From positions 378,655,910-378,719,909 of the forward strand of contig CM068372.1 of assembly GCA_034769895.1 (NCBI GenBank): 64,000 bases of DNA. The letters are read 5' to 3'. Below, one piece after another: positions 21,670-32,785 of this stretch; position 1 is the first letter of the stretch, and the number at the start of each line of letters is the position of its first letter. This DNA is from Magicicada septendecula. Its lineage: Eukaryota; Arthropoda; Insecta; Hemiptera; Cicadidae. Below the pieces are notes generated by a model. That model searched no databases and was not told where the DNA came from. It worked only from the letters and a program-made list of their open reading frames with translations. The translations under genes and the position numbers were made by a program.

Positions 21670-22819
21670 TAGGAACCCATTTAGTATTCGTAGACCTTAA
21701 GATGGCCTTTGACAAATGTTCAAGCTGAGGACCTTACTATCCGTTGCGCACTCCTTGGTCCGACCATCTTTTGGTCTAGACCATCAAAAGATGGTTGGAT
21801 CAAGGAGTGCGCAACGGATCGTAAGTTCCACAGACTGAAGAAGAAGAAGAAGAAAAAGAAAAAGAAGCTGAAGAAGAAGAAGAAGAAGAAGAAGAAGGAG
21901 GAGGAGGAGGAGGAGGAGAAGAAGAAGAAGAAGAAGAAGAAGAAGAAGAAGAAGAAGAAGAAGAAGAAGAAGAAGAAGAAGAAGAAGAAGAAGAAGAAGA
22001 AGAAGAAGAAGAAGGAGGAGGCATAGACAGTGTTCCAGTGTTTCACTGAGTAAGCTAAGGCCGGGTGTTATTAAAAAATATGGCGTCAACGCTGTATATG
22101 TTAGAAGTGTGGAAGCGCTATATACAAGTATTACTAGCAGTATAAAGATAGGCTCAAGACTATCTGATGAATTTCCTCTGACCAAAGGAATGAGACAAGG
22201 GTTTGCTATAGCACCCACTTTATTTAAGATGTACTTGAATTCAGCTTTAAAACGTTTGAGACACACTTGTACAAACTTGGTAGTAGCTACCAAAGACGAT
22301 AACTTCTTTATTTTCCATTTCGTGGAGTATCGTAGCTGAAGATGATGAGGGTCTGTTATATGTATAGGAAGTTAGATGAAGAGTTGGAAAAATGGGGGTT
22401 AACAATAAATACAAATAAGATTGAATATATTGTCGTCGGAAATACTTGCAGTGATATACTGTTGAAACGGGGAGCTGTGGAGGGAGCCGATTCATAAAAA
22501 TACCTTGGTGTCACTGTTACAAAAGACGGCACAAGTGTAGCAAAAATAAAAATTCATATAGGACAAAGGGAAACAAGTGACGAGACAGTTACATTCCACT
22601 TTATGGAGCAATCAAATAAGACCCGAAACAAAAATTAAAATCTGTAAGACAATCGTAGAAAGTATAGTAAGATTTGATGCTGAAGTGTTGGAAACTACAG
22701 AACATACGAAGAAAAGATTACGAGCCATGGGAATGGGATACTGGAGAAGAAGATGGTTTAGGCTTCCAGTGCAAGATAGACTTAAACATGAAGAAATAAG
22801 AGAAATAATAAATATATAA
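21670..22819 (+). pseudogene. RTE-like reverse transcriptase, interrupted (copy 3)
   Basis: Copy in the last array unit. It preserves a more canonical LKMAFDK at the insert boundary and GMRQGFAIAPTLF in the polymerase, supporting its status as the least altered copy around the insertion site. Confidence 0.8.
21723..22025 (+). mobile_element. Foldback LINE tail plus (GAA)n (copy 3)
   Basis: In this copy an imperfect direct repeat flanks the insert: GACAAATGTTCA at 21711-21722 and GACAGTGTTCCA at 22026-22037. This fits a LINE-type target-site duplication of about 12 bases. The tract here also contains a (GGA)n run (21896-21918). Confidence 0.7.
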
Positions 22820-23161
22820 TATAGTGTAAGGGTTCGATTCGTAGCGGTGGAACCATGTTTGAAGATCTCCATGGACTCCATGTGCAGCCGAGGGTAGTAG
22901 GCACTCTCCGAGGACACGATGTTGGTCTCCTCAAAGAGAACAAGATTAAATATTTAATTAAATCAAATTACATAAAAGTACTATAAAATAGGATTTGGCA
23001 TGCTGTGCTCCCAAGACAATTAGATAGCACTTGATGCTGTTTTCCACCGTATAGTTCGTGCTGGTATGAAAGCGTATATACGGGGTCCTTTTTAAACAAA
23101 AATACATATCTCTACCTCATGACTGGGGTTAATTGGCGGACACCGTGCCAATTGTTTCCGA

Positions 23162-23480
23162 CACTGAAGGTGGCCTCTGATGGTTAGGTCGAAACGTCTG
23201 TCCACGCAAACAATAGATCACGGTTTCCAAGCTTGTTGGCGCCGGCCGTGAAATGTTTAGAAACTCTATTAATATTATAGTTCAATAAATGAGGTGCAAA
23301 ATTAGATTTTACTTTTTCAATGTCGTTTTGTTTAATAGATGTTCTGCAAATCTTTTAATAAAACGTCTTCTAGCTTCACCGACGTAATAACTATTACAGT
23401 CATTTCACATAATTTTGTAAAACCCTGTTTTACATATTAATTGATTAGAAGGTTTTGATTGTAGCATTTTACCAATGTTG
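23162..23480 (-). pseudogene. Penelope-like GIY-YIG fragment (copy 3)
   Basis: Same fragment at the end of array copy 3, where the homology to the other units stops. Confidence 0.65.
23164..23198 (+). ncRNA. Hammerhead-like motif (array copy 3)
   Basis: Identical to the motif at 12992. Confidence 0.4.
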
Positions 23481-23879
23481 TAATTAGTACGGAAGCCCAT
23501 TTACATTTATATTGGGCGTCTTGTCCTTGTTGTATTTTGCAATGTTGAGAGAGTCTCTACGGAGTGATTACGCCTTATGATGAGACATACTCCTCAAAAC
23601 GCGTCGTGATTTACGCAAGACGCATTCATAGGAAGGAAAAACTTGGTAAATTTGAAGTTATCCTTTGTCCATACTTTGAGACATTACATACAGTATGCTA
23701 GGATTTCGGATTACAGGTTTCCATATTAAAGATTAAGTCTTTTAAATACGAGTTGAATTTGATTTCATACGAGCAAAAATTATTGCCGACGGCATTTTTC
23801 TGGAGCAGTTCTGGCAGTTTTGAATATCTCGAGCAAAAATTGTTGCAGGTGATACTCTTCTGGAGTAGTTATATCTGGG
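23481..23879. other. Unique sequence between array 1 and LINE remnants
   Basis: Contains a short direct repeat (GAGCAAAAATTRTTGC near 23770 and 23830) but no gene. Confidence 0.4.
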
Positions 23880-24420
23880 TCATTATGTGTCCCAGTTATT
23901 ACGTCATTACAGACAATGACGTAGTGGATAAGGTACATAAGTTCAACCATATGTCTGGGACCATCAGGAGAAGTGTAAAATCAACGGGTAACGAAACAGA
24001 AGGCTGAAGATCTACAACGGCCCTCCTCACACTTTTCTATGAGTCTGAGAATTGGACTTAACAAAATTGCAGGCCAGTCGTACTCAAACAGCCGACATGA
24101 GGTTTCTCAGGCACGTGGCAAGGTATACTCTTCAAGACCGTAGAAGAAATGCAGGTACACGGTAGGAACTGAATGTTGTGAGTACACTCGATAGGATTGC
24201 ACAATATTGGCTAAAATGGTCGGAACATCTTAACCGATTGGATGACTGGCGCATCTTCAAAAAACTACTGAATTATAATTCCGAGGGACGGAGAGTGTGG
24301 GGGGGGGGGGGTTGAAGAAGCGGTGGAGTGACTAGTTCTAGTCTATCTGCTTGGGATCGGAGCAAACCATTTATGGTTTAATCGTTGCAGAATGGTGATG
24401 ATGATGATACATGGGGCTTG
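23880..24420 (+). pseudogene. RTE-like LINE 3' remnant with (GAT)n tail
   Basis: Reads NDVVDKVHKFNHMSGTIRRS, LTLFYESENWT, LDRIAQYWLKWSEHLNRLDD and ANHLWFNRCR before a short (GAT)n at 24404-24417. It is colinear with, and closely related to, the fragment at 53.2-53.7 kb and belongs to the same tail class as the fragment at 0.4 kb. Stops and frameshifts break it. Confidence 0.75.
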
Positions 24421-24480
24421 GACATGTACGTTGGATTACATGAATTTTAAACTATATTTTAGTAAAGTTTACTTATGATC

Positions 24481-24975
24481 AAGATAGGAGATATAGAAAA
24501 TAGAGTGACGAATTTTACAAGAATGTTTGGAACGATTTGAAGAACGTTGGCAAATAAATGTAGAAAAGAAACCCAATCAAAATTTTATCGAACAATGGCA
24601 ATACTTACACTAATGTATGGTTCTGAAACTTGGGCCATAAAGAAAAAGATGAATAGAAGATACAAACAGCAGAAATGAAATTTCCGAGATCAGTTGAAAG
24701 GTGTAATAGACGAGATCATATAAGAAGTGAGGAGATAAGAAGTGATTTAGATATTTTTCCTGCTAATGAAAGGATTAAAGAATACAGAGGAAAATGGATT
24801 AAACACATCAATATAATGGAAGAAAGTAGAATACCGAAGGTGGCGAAAGAATACAATCCTAGAGGTTGTAAAAGTTGGCAGAAGAAAAGTTGTTAGACCT
24901 AAGGAAAGGTGGACTGTGGAATAGGAACAGGCCGCTAAAGCCTAAAACCTTTAAGGAAATGATGATGATGATTTT
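24481..24975 (+). pseudogene. RTE-like LINE 3' remnant with (GAT)n tail
   Basis: Reads AILTLMYGSETWAIKKKM (the TLxYGSExW block), then the 24675-24896 frame KFPRSVERCNRRDHIRSEEI, RIKEYRGKWIKHINIMEESR and PKERWTVE. A (GAT)n tail sits at 24957-24972. One frameshift follows the YGSETW block. It is the most complete RTE C-terminal remnant on the plus strand in this part of the window. Confidence 0.8.
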
Positions 24976-25142
24976 AGTAACATGACATAGTAGGAAAACG
25001 CTAGTTTGGAGCAAACGATTTATAAGATTGAGTAATGAATAGAACGCGTTTACTAGCATTTACAAACAATAGTTTACGAGACGGAGTTAAGGATTTTTAT
25101 AATCCACCATTGTCGTGTAATCTGGTGTAACCGCGTGATCGC

Positions 25143-25450
25143 ACTGCGTTCGTGTGTGTGTGTGTGTGTGTTTAATCTGTAGTAGTAGTGGTGTCTCTAG
25201 GGACGCCGTAAAACCGTCAGCGAGGCAATACAGTCAAGACGTATGGCGTCTATTTTCTTGTTGACTACTTCCACATCCAATTTTAAAAGATACTCCGGCT
25301 TATATTGCTGCTTGTATATTAGATTCAGTAACACAGCACAAGTCTGCGCTTCCTTTACACATTTAATTCGTTTCCTAAATTGTTGCACACTTGGCATGAA
25401 TGATCAGTTTAATCGTTTTTATAGTCACTACTCAGGAAGACTTTAATAAA
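25143..25450 (-). repeat. Second copy of the (AC)n-tailed dispersed repeat
   Basis: Minus-strand copy of the repeat at 7.6 kb. The frame 25397-25197 includes NLIYKQQYKPEYLLKLDVEV, then VNKKIDAIRLDCIASLTVLR, and is followed on that strand by (AC)n (25151-25170 as GT). This copy extends the open frame about 40 residues further upstream than the first. Confidence 0.5.
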
Positions 25451-25713
25451 GAAGACCAAACGTAGTCATTCTAGTCCTATTTTAACTTGTTATTTGTATT
25501 AGCAGTCTCTGTAATTCCAACTTTGTCGTGTTTACTTGGTGAACTACTATTTGTCATGTTCCAGACGAGGCCTTTCAGTGTTTCTACCATTTTAAAGTCC
25601 TAAACCACGACAATCAATTATCCCGCTGGAACCCGTGAATCCGCCATCACGGTAGGTTAACTCGTACACAAATCTTTATTCATTTAAGAAATATATGGTC
25701 AATACAAAGAAAT

Positions 25714-26410
25714 GTATACTTTAAACACCTTATTCCCTATCCTAGATACCTTCCTATATAAACTGAATTGGAAGTACTCTATAATAGCTTCACAACGCAC
25801 TTCCCTACAATCTATAGTCCCCTCCATCAACAGAACTACCCGCAATACTCGCAGTCCTTCCTGCCTAATAAACCGTCTCCTTACCATCGCCGATGGACCC
25901 CCCCCCCCCAAGAACTCCTCGCCGTCAGCGTCAGAGAAATAGCAGCCTTTAATCCCAAACTACAAAGAATATTCAACCTATCAACCTTCCGGAACATACA
26001 ATAAATTAAATCCGCACTACCTACTTACCAGGTCTTTAGTCTTTAACCCACTACTTTGTGTCCCCCGCCTACCTTGACGCCTCTCTGTCGCCACCCTCCA
26101 GCATTGGCGACCTGCGTTACTCGTCTCTGTCTTGGCCGTTCTGAAAAATAAATAAACAACACTCATTATTGGCGCCTCCATCTGCCTCTTCCTTCACAAA
26201 CCTGGCTACCAGCTACATCGACACATAAATACCCCCACATGCGTTAATCTTCCTTCTACGTGCCTCCACCTACTTAACGGCCGGCCTGCACTAGCGTACG
26301 TCTCCCAACAATCTGTTTCCCATGTGGATGAAGGGGGTTTGCCCCAAACCAGCAGGAGTCTGGCCCTAACAAGGACCCTAGAAAAATTCATGTCCAATGA
26401 ATGTTAAATT
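25714..26410 (+). pseudogene. Jockey-like LINE end (unit A, truncated and frameshifted)
   Basis: Same reading frame as the unit B copy but beginning inside it at the array boundary. It shifts frame at a run of 12 Cs (25898-25909), where unit B has nine. The 3' non-coding part ends in a short A-rich tail near 26400-26430. Confidence 0.7.
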
Positions 26411-26439
26411 AATAAATAAAGTACATACAAGAGTACATC

Positions 26440-27600
26440 TAAGATGTTTACACATTTTCCGGGACCAAAGATTACAGAAGTGATTCAATTCTCATTTTCC
26501 ACTGCTGCTTGTCCATCCAAAGATCAATTTCTCGTTCCCTCAATATAGTATCAATTTCTTCTATCCAGGTGACAGGTGGTCTTTCTCTTTTCCATCCTCC
26601 TGGTGTGGTTCGTTCCATAACTCTCCTTGGCAATCTTTCCTGTGCCATTCTTTTCGTGTGTCCATACCATTGTAATTTGTTTGTTTAGATAAAATCAACA
26701 ATTGAATTTTTTACATTCTTTCCGCATTTAATGACTTTATTTCTAAATTTCTCACGTCTGGATACTCTTGCCGAACATTCTCCAAAAGTCCAAAAATTTT
26801 TCCATTAATTTGGTTTTCGTGTGTTTTTAACATTTTCTTTTCTTTCCAATGAATGAGGAGTTGGCCCATTGCATTAACCCACATCCTGGGGGACCAGGCA
26901 ATTTTTAATCAAGGTTTACTTCCTTTAGCCTTTGATATACAAATATCCAACTACAAAGGCAGCAGCTGTTAGTTTTGGACACCACTAACCACATACTTCT
27001 TCCTCCTTTTATTGCATCCATATACTCATTTCTGGGCTTTTCCTCCCACTACACCTGTCAATCTTCACCTTGATCAGGGCGGTGAACCAGTTTGAATGGC
27101 GTAACAGGTGACCAACAAACTTCGTCTCCTTTCCGCAGCAGTTTCAATCAGAGTCATTCTTTCATCCAACCGTTTTCAGAACCTCATCATTATCCACTCT
27201 TTCTGTCCACGGTATTCTTATGGTCCTCTTTCAGTACCACATTCTAAAAGCTCCAAGGTAGCTGCTTTCCTATTTCCTCACTGTCCCCAGGTTTCTGAGC
27301 CGTATGTGCATATGATCGAAATGAAGCTTTTATGAATTTCCTCCTGGTTTCCAGGGACAAGGTTTTGGACGCCAGAACTGATCTTTTCTTGCAAAATGCT
27401 GCTTTTGCTTGTGCAATTCTATTTTTCACTTCACTGGTGCGTCTCTTGCCTGATATAATGCGCCTGGCAATAGATTTGAAGGTATCTAGCTTCCTACCGT
27501 CCACAATCAGCCTCCTGATTACCATTCTGAACGTTTTATTACTTTTGTTTTCCCTTTTTAACGCCTTTATTTGTCGCATTTATTTTTATCTTGTGCATTT
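26440..27600 (-). pseudogene. RTE-like LINE remnant on the minus strand (unit A)
   Basis: Reading leftwards, the 27579-27244 frame gives VDGRKLDTFKSIARRIISGK, RIAQAKAAFCKKRSVLASKT and LSLETRRKFIKASF. This matches the RTE block in which a loop of tested residues precedes FI..YGAETW. It continues in other frames with GHLLRHSNWFTALIKVKIDR (the GH.LRH block). A separate LINE tail near 26690-26470 reads YGHTKRMAQERLPRRVMERT and WKRERPPVTWIEEIDTILRE. The two blocks may come from one rearranged or two different elements. Many stops; dead. Confidence 0.7.
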
Positions 27601-27689
27601 GGTGAAGAATATTCTGTAGTTCTTCCTCATTGTTCCCTAAAAGCGCAATGTTTAAAAAAACTTTACCTTTTTTGTTTTGTTGTGGGTTT

Positions 27690-27990
27690 TAAGCAGAGAA
27701 TAAAAAAATCGGTATGGAGAACCATACATGACTTCCATGTTCTAAGATTTATATTTAAAATCATTTTCGAAATGAAATGTTTCCATAGAAACTACTTCTT
27801 TCCACTTATTGCTTCAGCCTTACCCACAGTACTGTGGTCACTAACTTATACCACCACACGTTATCGCACTCGATTTTCACTGATGATGGCAGTCGACGGC
27901 ACTGTCGAAACGTCTGGTTTTGCAGAAAACATTGGACTACGGCCAAACAGCCCGGGAAGGAATTTTAACAACAAACTACTATTTTGTTGC
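27690..27990 (+). repeat. Penelope-type end with hammerhead-like motif (unit A)
   Basis: Contains the conserved string CTGATGATGGC...GAAACGTCTGG followed by ACTACGGCCAAACAGCCCGG, shared with ends at 31.8, 35.2, 35.5 and 51.1 kb. No coding sequence. I assign it to Penelope-like elements because hammerhead motifs are known in their terminal repeats and a GIY-YIG fragment is present with a related motif in array 1. Confidence 0.5.
27880..27914 (+). ncRNA. Hammerhead-like motif (unit A)
   Basis: CTGATGA, a hairpin with GGCAGT pairing ACTGTC (one G-U), then GAAACGTC. All core boxes of a hammerhead (CUGANGA, GAAA, and a GUC cleavage triplet) are present with a two-base-pair stem III (AC/GU). Flanking stem I pairing is weak (UCA/UGG), so self-cleavage would need testing. 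Confidence 0.5.
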
Positions 27991-28174
27991 CGATAACATA
28001 GTACACATATAAAAATTATCCCCTCCCCCTTCAACTATAATTTTCATTTATACAAAATTACCTCCACCCTGTTCAACTAGCCTCTTCATTTATAGATATT
28101 TCATCTACGTTTCTACAGTGGATTATTAAGATCTTCTTATCAGGGTACTGTATTTATTAAAATTAAGTATTTTA

Positions 28175-28820
28175 CTCTTGTTACAACGAAAAATATTTCA
28201 GGTAAACTGCCCTTTTCCCGTAACCAATCTTCACCAAAATCAAAGGCCATGAGTCTTCTACAACTCAGGCACATATGTAAAAAATTATTTGATTCTGTTT
28301 GAATTTACGGCAGTTATTGTTCGTCATGAAAATATTTCTCTTGTTACAACATAAAATGTTGCAGGTATACTACCCCTTTCCCTTAACCGATCTTTACTAA
28401 AATCAACAGGCCTTGAGTTCTCTACAACTTAGGGATGTATGCAAAACTTATTTGATTATGTTTGAATTTACGGCAGTTATCGTTCGTCATGAGAAAATTT
28501 CTCTTGTTACAACATAAAATGTTGCTGGTAAACTACCCCTTTCCCTTAACCGATCTTGACCACAAACCACAGGTCCTGAGAACTCTACAATTCAGAGTTG
28601 TATGCAAAATATTATTTGATTATGTTTGAATTTGCGGCTGTTATCGTTTGCCATAGAAAATACCCTTGTTAAAACAAAAAACGTTGCAGGTAAACTACCC
28701 CTTTCCCTTAACCGATCTTCAGCAAAAACAATAGGTCTTGAGTACTCTACAATAAGGACTGTATGCAAAAAACTATTTGATTCTGTTTGAATTTGCGGCT
28801 GTTATCGTTTGCCATAGAAA
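28175..28820 (+). repeat. Minisatellite, four units of about 162 bp (unit A)
   Basis: Four tandem, diverged copies starting near 28175, 28339, 28501 and 28662. Each contains GGTAAACTACCCCTTTCCCT, ...CTCTACAA..., a T-rich part with TTTGATTMTGTTTGAATTT and GCGGCTGTTATCGTTYGCCA. It is followed by a (GGAC)n(GACA)n(CA)n tract at 28828-28892. Non-coding. Confidence 0.85.
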
Positions 28821-28834
28821 AAAATCTACAGACG

Positions 28835-28892
<58 letters not shown>

Positions 28893-28895
<3 letters not shown>

Positions 28896-29050
28896 TTCGA
28901 AAAATGGCTTGTTTTCGTGTTTTGAGGGTAGTATAATCAGTTTCTGCAATAATCTCGACCACGATTTGTTTTGCCATCACCATACTTCCATTTCCTTATG
29001 GAACATGGAAATAAAAACATTAAATGAGTCATAAAATATTTCACTGTCAC
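28893..29050 (+). repeat. Conserved end of the minisatellite element
   Basis: Starts CTTTTCGAAAAATGRCTTG and ends near CTTATGGAACATGGAAATAA. The same end follows the repeat in unit B (32841-32995) and at 49.34-49.47 kb, so these form one dispersed family. Class unknown. Confidence 0.6.
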
Positions 29051-29408
29051 TCTGACACAAATTTTACTTTAGTTAGGAATGTAGAAATCATTACAGTTAA
29101 CATGTGTTCATACAGTAGGCCTATCACCATTATACGCGTACCCTGTCTGTAGTATTTCTGTCAGAGTGACACGCCTCTAATTCAAGCAGCAAATAGCGTT
29201 TCAGATGGGGCACGTTTGTTTGTTTACATCAGGACTGAACTAACAATGCTATATTGTAGCATTACGAAAAAAATGTAAGACTACATGTTACCGTTACCAA
29301 TACCAGGTACGATGTTTTCAAGGCAAAGTCATTGCTGTAACTGGATCACGGAACACGTAATTGCAGGCGCATCGCACTGGTATTTAATAACGTAATAAGA
29401 GTTCACAT

Positions 29409-29914
29409 GACCAACCTGGCGACCACACGTCACAAGAACCTCGACCCAAGCCCGTATCAGAATCCGCTCTCTTAGGACTCTCAGTAGATACAATCGCTGC
29501 TTCAGTGAATTCATTTACACTACCTGCATCCGCCCGATCATTACCTATGCTCACCCTATTCTCCTAACCGCTGACCCTACCTACTTCAATCCCCACCGAC
29601 TCACAGAACGACGAGCTTTAAGACTGATTTATCGCAGACCTCGAAACACAAAAACCTTCAACAGAGCTCTGTATGCTTTAAACACCTTATTCCCTATCCT
29701 AGATACCTTCCTATATAAACTGAATTGGAAGTACTCTATAATAGCTTCACAACGCACTTCCCTACAATTTATAGTCCCCTCCATCAACAGAACTACCCGC
29801 AATACTCGCAGTCCTTCCTGCCTAATAAACCGTCTCCTTACCATCGCCGATGGACCCCCCCCCAAAGAACTCCTCACCGTCAGCATCAGAGAAATAGAAA
29901 CATTTAGCAGCCTT
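29409..29914 (+). pseudogene. Jockey-like LINE reverse transcriptase C-terminus, open frame (unit B)
   Basis: An uninterrupted frame of about 168 codons without its own start. Segments include RIRSLRTLSRYNRCFSEFIY, TTCIRPIITYAHPILLTADP, RLTERRALRLIYRRPRNT and LDTFLYKLNWKYSIIASQRT. The pattern of a hydrophobic Y...IRPIITYAHPI block followed by L...ERRALRLI is that of the thumb region of jockey/CR1-type LINE reverse transcriptases. It is the 3' end of a 5'-truncated element whose upstream part is outside the repeat. A LINE-type 3' non-coding region follows to about 30390. Confidence 0.65.
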
Positions 29915-30399
29915 TAATCCCAAGCTACAAAGAATATTCAACCTATCAACCTTCCGGAACATACAATAAATCAAATCCGCACTACCTACTTACCAGGTCT
30001 TTAGTCTTTAACCCACTACTTTGTGTCCCCCGCCTACCTTGACGCCTCTCTGTCGCCACCCTCCAGCATTGGCGACCTGCGTTACTCGTCACTGTCTTGG
30101 CCGTTCTGAAAAATAAATAAACAACACTCATTATTGGCGCCTCCATCTGCCTCTTCCTTCACAAACCTGGCTACCAGCTACATCGACACATAAATACCCC
30201 CACATGCGTTAATCTTCCTTCTACGTGCCTCCACCTACTTAACGGCCGGCCTGCACTAGCGTACGTCTCCCAACAATCTGTTTCCCATGTGGATGAAGGG
30301 GGTTTGCCCCAGACCAGCAGGAGTCTGGCCCTAACAAGGACCCTAGAAAAATTCATGTCCAATGAATGTTAAATTAATAAATAAAGCACATACAAGAGT

Positions 30400-31565
30400 A
30401 CATCTAAGATGTTTACACATTTTCCGGGACCAAAGATTACAGAAGTGATTCAATTCTCATTTTCCACTGCTGCTTGTCCATCCAAAGATCAATTTCTCGT
30501 TCCCTCAATATAGTATCAATTTCTTCTATCCAGGTGACAGGTGGTCTTTCTCTTTTCCATCCTCCTGGTGTGGTTCGTTCCATAACTCTCCTTGGCAATC
30601 TTTCCTGTGCCATTCTTTTCGTGTGTCCATACCATTGTAATTTGTTTGTTTAGATAAAATCAACAATTGAATTTTTTACATTCTTTCCGCATTTAATGAC
30701 TTTATTTCTAAATTTCTCACGTCTGGATACTCTTGCCGAACATTCTCCAAAAGTCCAAAAATTTTTCCATTAATTTGGTTTTCGTGTGTTTTTAACATTT
30801 TCTTTTCTTTCCAATGAATGAGGAGTTGGCCCATTGCATTAACCCACATCCTGGGGGACCAGGCAATTTTTAATCAAGGTTTACTTCCTTTAGCCTTTGA
30901 TATACAAATATCCAACTACAAAGGCAGCAGCTGTTAGTTTTGGACACCACTAACCACATACTTCTTCCTCCTTTTATTGCATCCATATACTCATTTCTGG
31001 GCTTTTCCTCCCACTACACCTGTCAATCTTCACCTTGATCAGGGCGGTGAACCAGTTTGAATGGCGTAACAGGTGACCAACAAACTTCGTCTCCTTTCCG
31101 CAGCAGTTTCAATCAGAGTCATTCTTTCATCCAACCGTTTTCAGAACCTCATCATTATCCACTCTTTCTGTCCACGGTATTCTTATGGTCCTCTTTCAGT
31201 ACCACATTCTAAAAGCTCCAAGGTAGCTGCTTTCCTATTTCCTCACTGTCCCCAGGTTTCTGAGCCGTATGTGCATATGATCGAAATGAAGCTTTTATGA
31301 ATTTCCTCCTGGTTTCCAGGGACAAGGTTTTGGACGCCAGAACTGATCTTTTCTTGCAAAATGCTGCTTTTGCTTGTGCAACTATATTTTTCACTTCACT
31401 GGTGCGTCTCTTGCCTGATATAATGCGCCTGGCTATAGATTTGAAGGTATCTAGCTTCCTACCGTCCACAATCAGCCTCCTGATTACCATTCTGAACGTT
31501 TTATTACTTTTGTTTTCCCTTTTTAACGCCTTTATTTGTCGCATTTATTTTTTATCTGGTGCATC
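30400..31565 (-). pseudogene. RTE-like LINE remnant on the minus strand (unit B)
   Basis: Copy of the unit A remnant at offset 3965. It differs at a few positions, for example VKNIVAQ for VKNRIAQ. Confidence 0.7.
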
Positions 31566-31843
31566 TGGTGAAGAATATTCTGTAGTTCTTCCTCATTGTT
31601 CCCTAAAAGCGCAATGTTTAAAAAAAATTTACCTTTTTTGTTTTGTTGTGGGTTTTAAGCAGTGAATAAAAAAATCGGTATGGAGAACCATACATGACTT
31701 CATGTTCTAAGATTTATATTTAAAATCATTTACGGAATGAAATGTTTCCATAGAAACTACTTCTTTCCACTTATTGCTTCAGCCTTAACCACAGTACTGC
31801 GGTCACTAACGTACACCACCACACGTTATCGCACTCGATTTTC

Positions 31844-31879
31844 ACTGATGATGGCAGTCGACGGCACTGCCGAAACGTC
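31844..31879 (+). ncRNA. Hammerhead-like motif (unit B)
   Basis: As in unit A, but stem II is GGCAGT with ACTGCC, i.e. fully Watson-Crick. Confidence 0.5.
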
Positions 31880-32139
31880 TGGTTTTGCAGAAAACATTGG
31901 ACTACGGCCAAACAGCCCGGGAAGGAATTTTAACAACAAACTACTATTTTGTTGCCGATAACATAGTACACATATAAAAATTATCCCCTCCCCCTTCAAC
32001 TCTAATTTTCATTTATAGAAAATTACCCCCACCCCGTTCAACTAGCCTCTTCATTTATAGATATTTCATCTACGTTTCTGCAGTGGATTATTAAGATCTT
32101 CTTATCAGGGTACTGTATTTATTAAAATTAAGTATTTTA

Positions 32140-32785
32140 CTCTTGTTACAACAAAAAATATTTCAGGTAAACTGCCCTTTTCCCGTAACCAATCTTCACC
32201 AAAATCAAAGGCCATGAGTCTTCTACAACTCAGGCACATATGTAAATAATTATTTGATTCTGTTTGAATTTACGGCAGTTATTGTTCGTCATGAAAATAT
32301 TTCTCTTGTTACAACATAAAATGTTGCCGGTATACTACCCCTTTCCCTTAACCGATCTTTACTAAAATCAACAGGCCTTGAGTTCTCTACAACTTAGGGA
32401 TGTATGCAAAAACTTATTTGATTATGTTTGAATTTACGGCAGTTATCGTTCGTCATGAGAAAATTTCTCTTGTTACAACATAAAATGTTGCTGGTAAACT
32501 ACCCCTTTCCCTTAACCGATCTTGACCAAAAACAACAGGTCCTGAGAACTCTACAATTCAGAGTTGTATGCAAAATATTATTTGATTATGTTTGAATTTG
32601 CGGCTGTTATAGTTTGCCATAGAAAATACCTTTGTTAAAACAAAAAACGTTACAGGTAAACTACCCCTTTCCCTTAACCGATCTTCAGCAAAAACAATAG
32701 GTCTTGAGTACTCTACAATAAGGACTGTATGCAAAAAACTATTTGATTCTGTTTGAATTTGCGGCTGTTATCGTTTGCCATAGAA
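32140..32785 (+). repeat. Minisatellite, four units of about 162 bp (unit B)
   Basis: Unit B copy. The downstream simple repeat (32795-32840) is shorter than in unit A and lacks the long (CA)n. Confidence 0.85.

Larger units (their letters stand above)
19859..23480 (+). repeat. Tandem array 1, unit copy 3 (3.6 kb)
   Basis: Third copy, ending at ACCAATGTTG, after which unique sequence begins. It carries more private substitutions than copies 1 and 2, for example in the mariner segment and at the start of the reverse-transcriptase segment. It therefore looks like the oldest or most independently evolved copy. It has one sub-unit, not three. Confidence 0.9.
25714..29670 (+). repeat. Tandem array 2, unit A (3.96 kb)
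   Basis: First copy of a second, unrelated tandem duplication. It starts at GTATACTTTAAACACCTTAT inside a LINE reading frame and runs to just before the same sequence at 29671. Contents: jockey-like LINE end, minus-strand RTE remnant, PLE end, 162-bp minisatellite, and sequence leading into the next unit's LINE frame. Confidence 0.9.
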
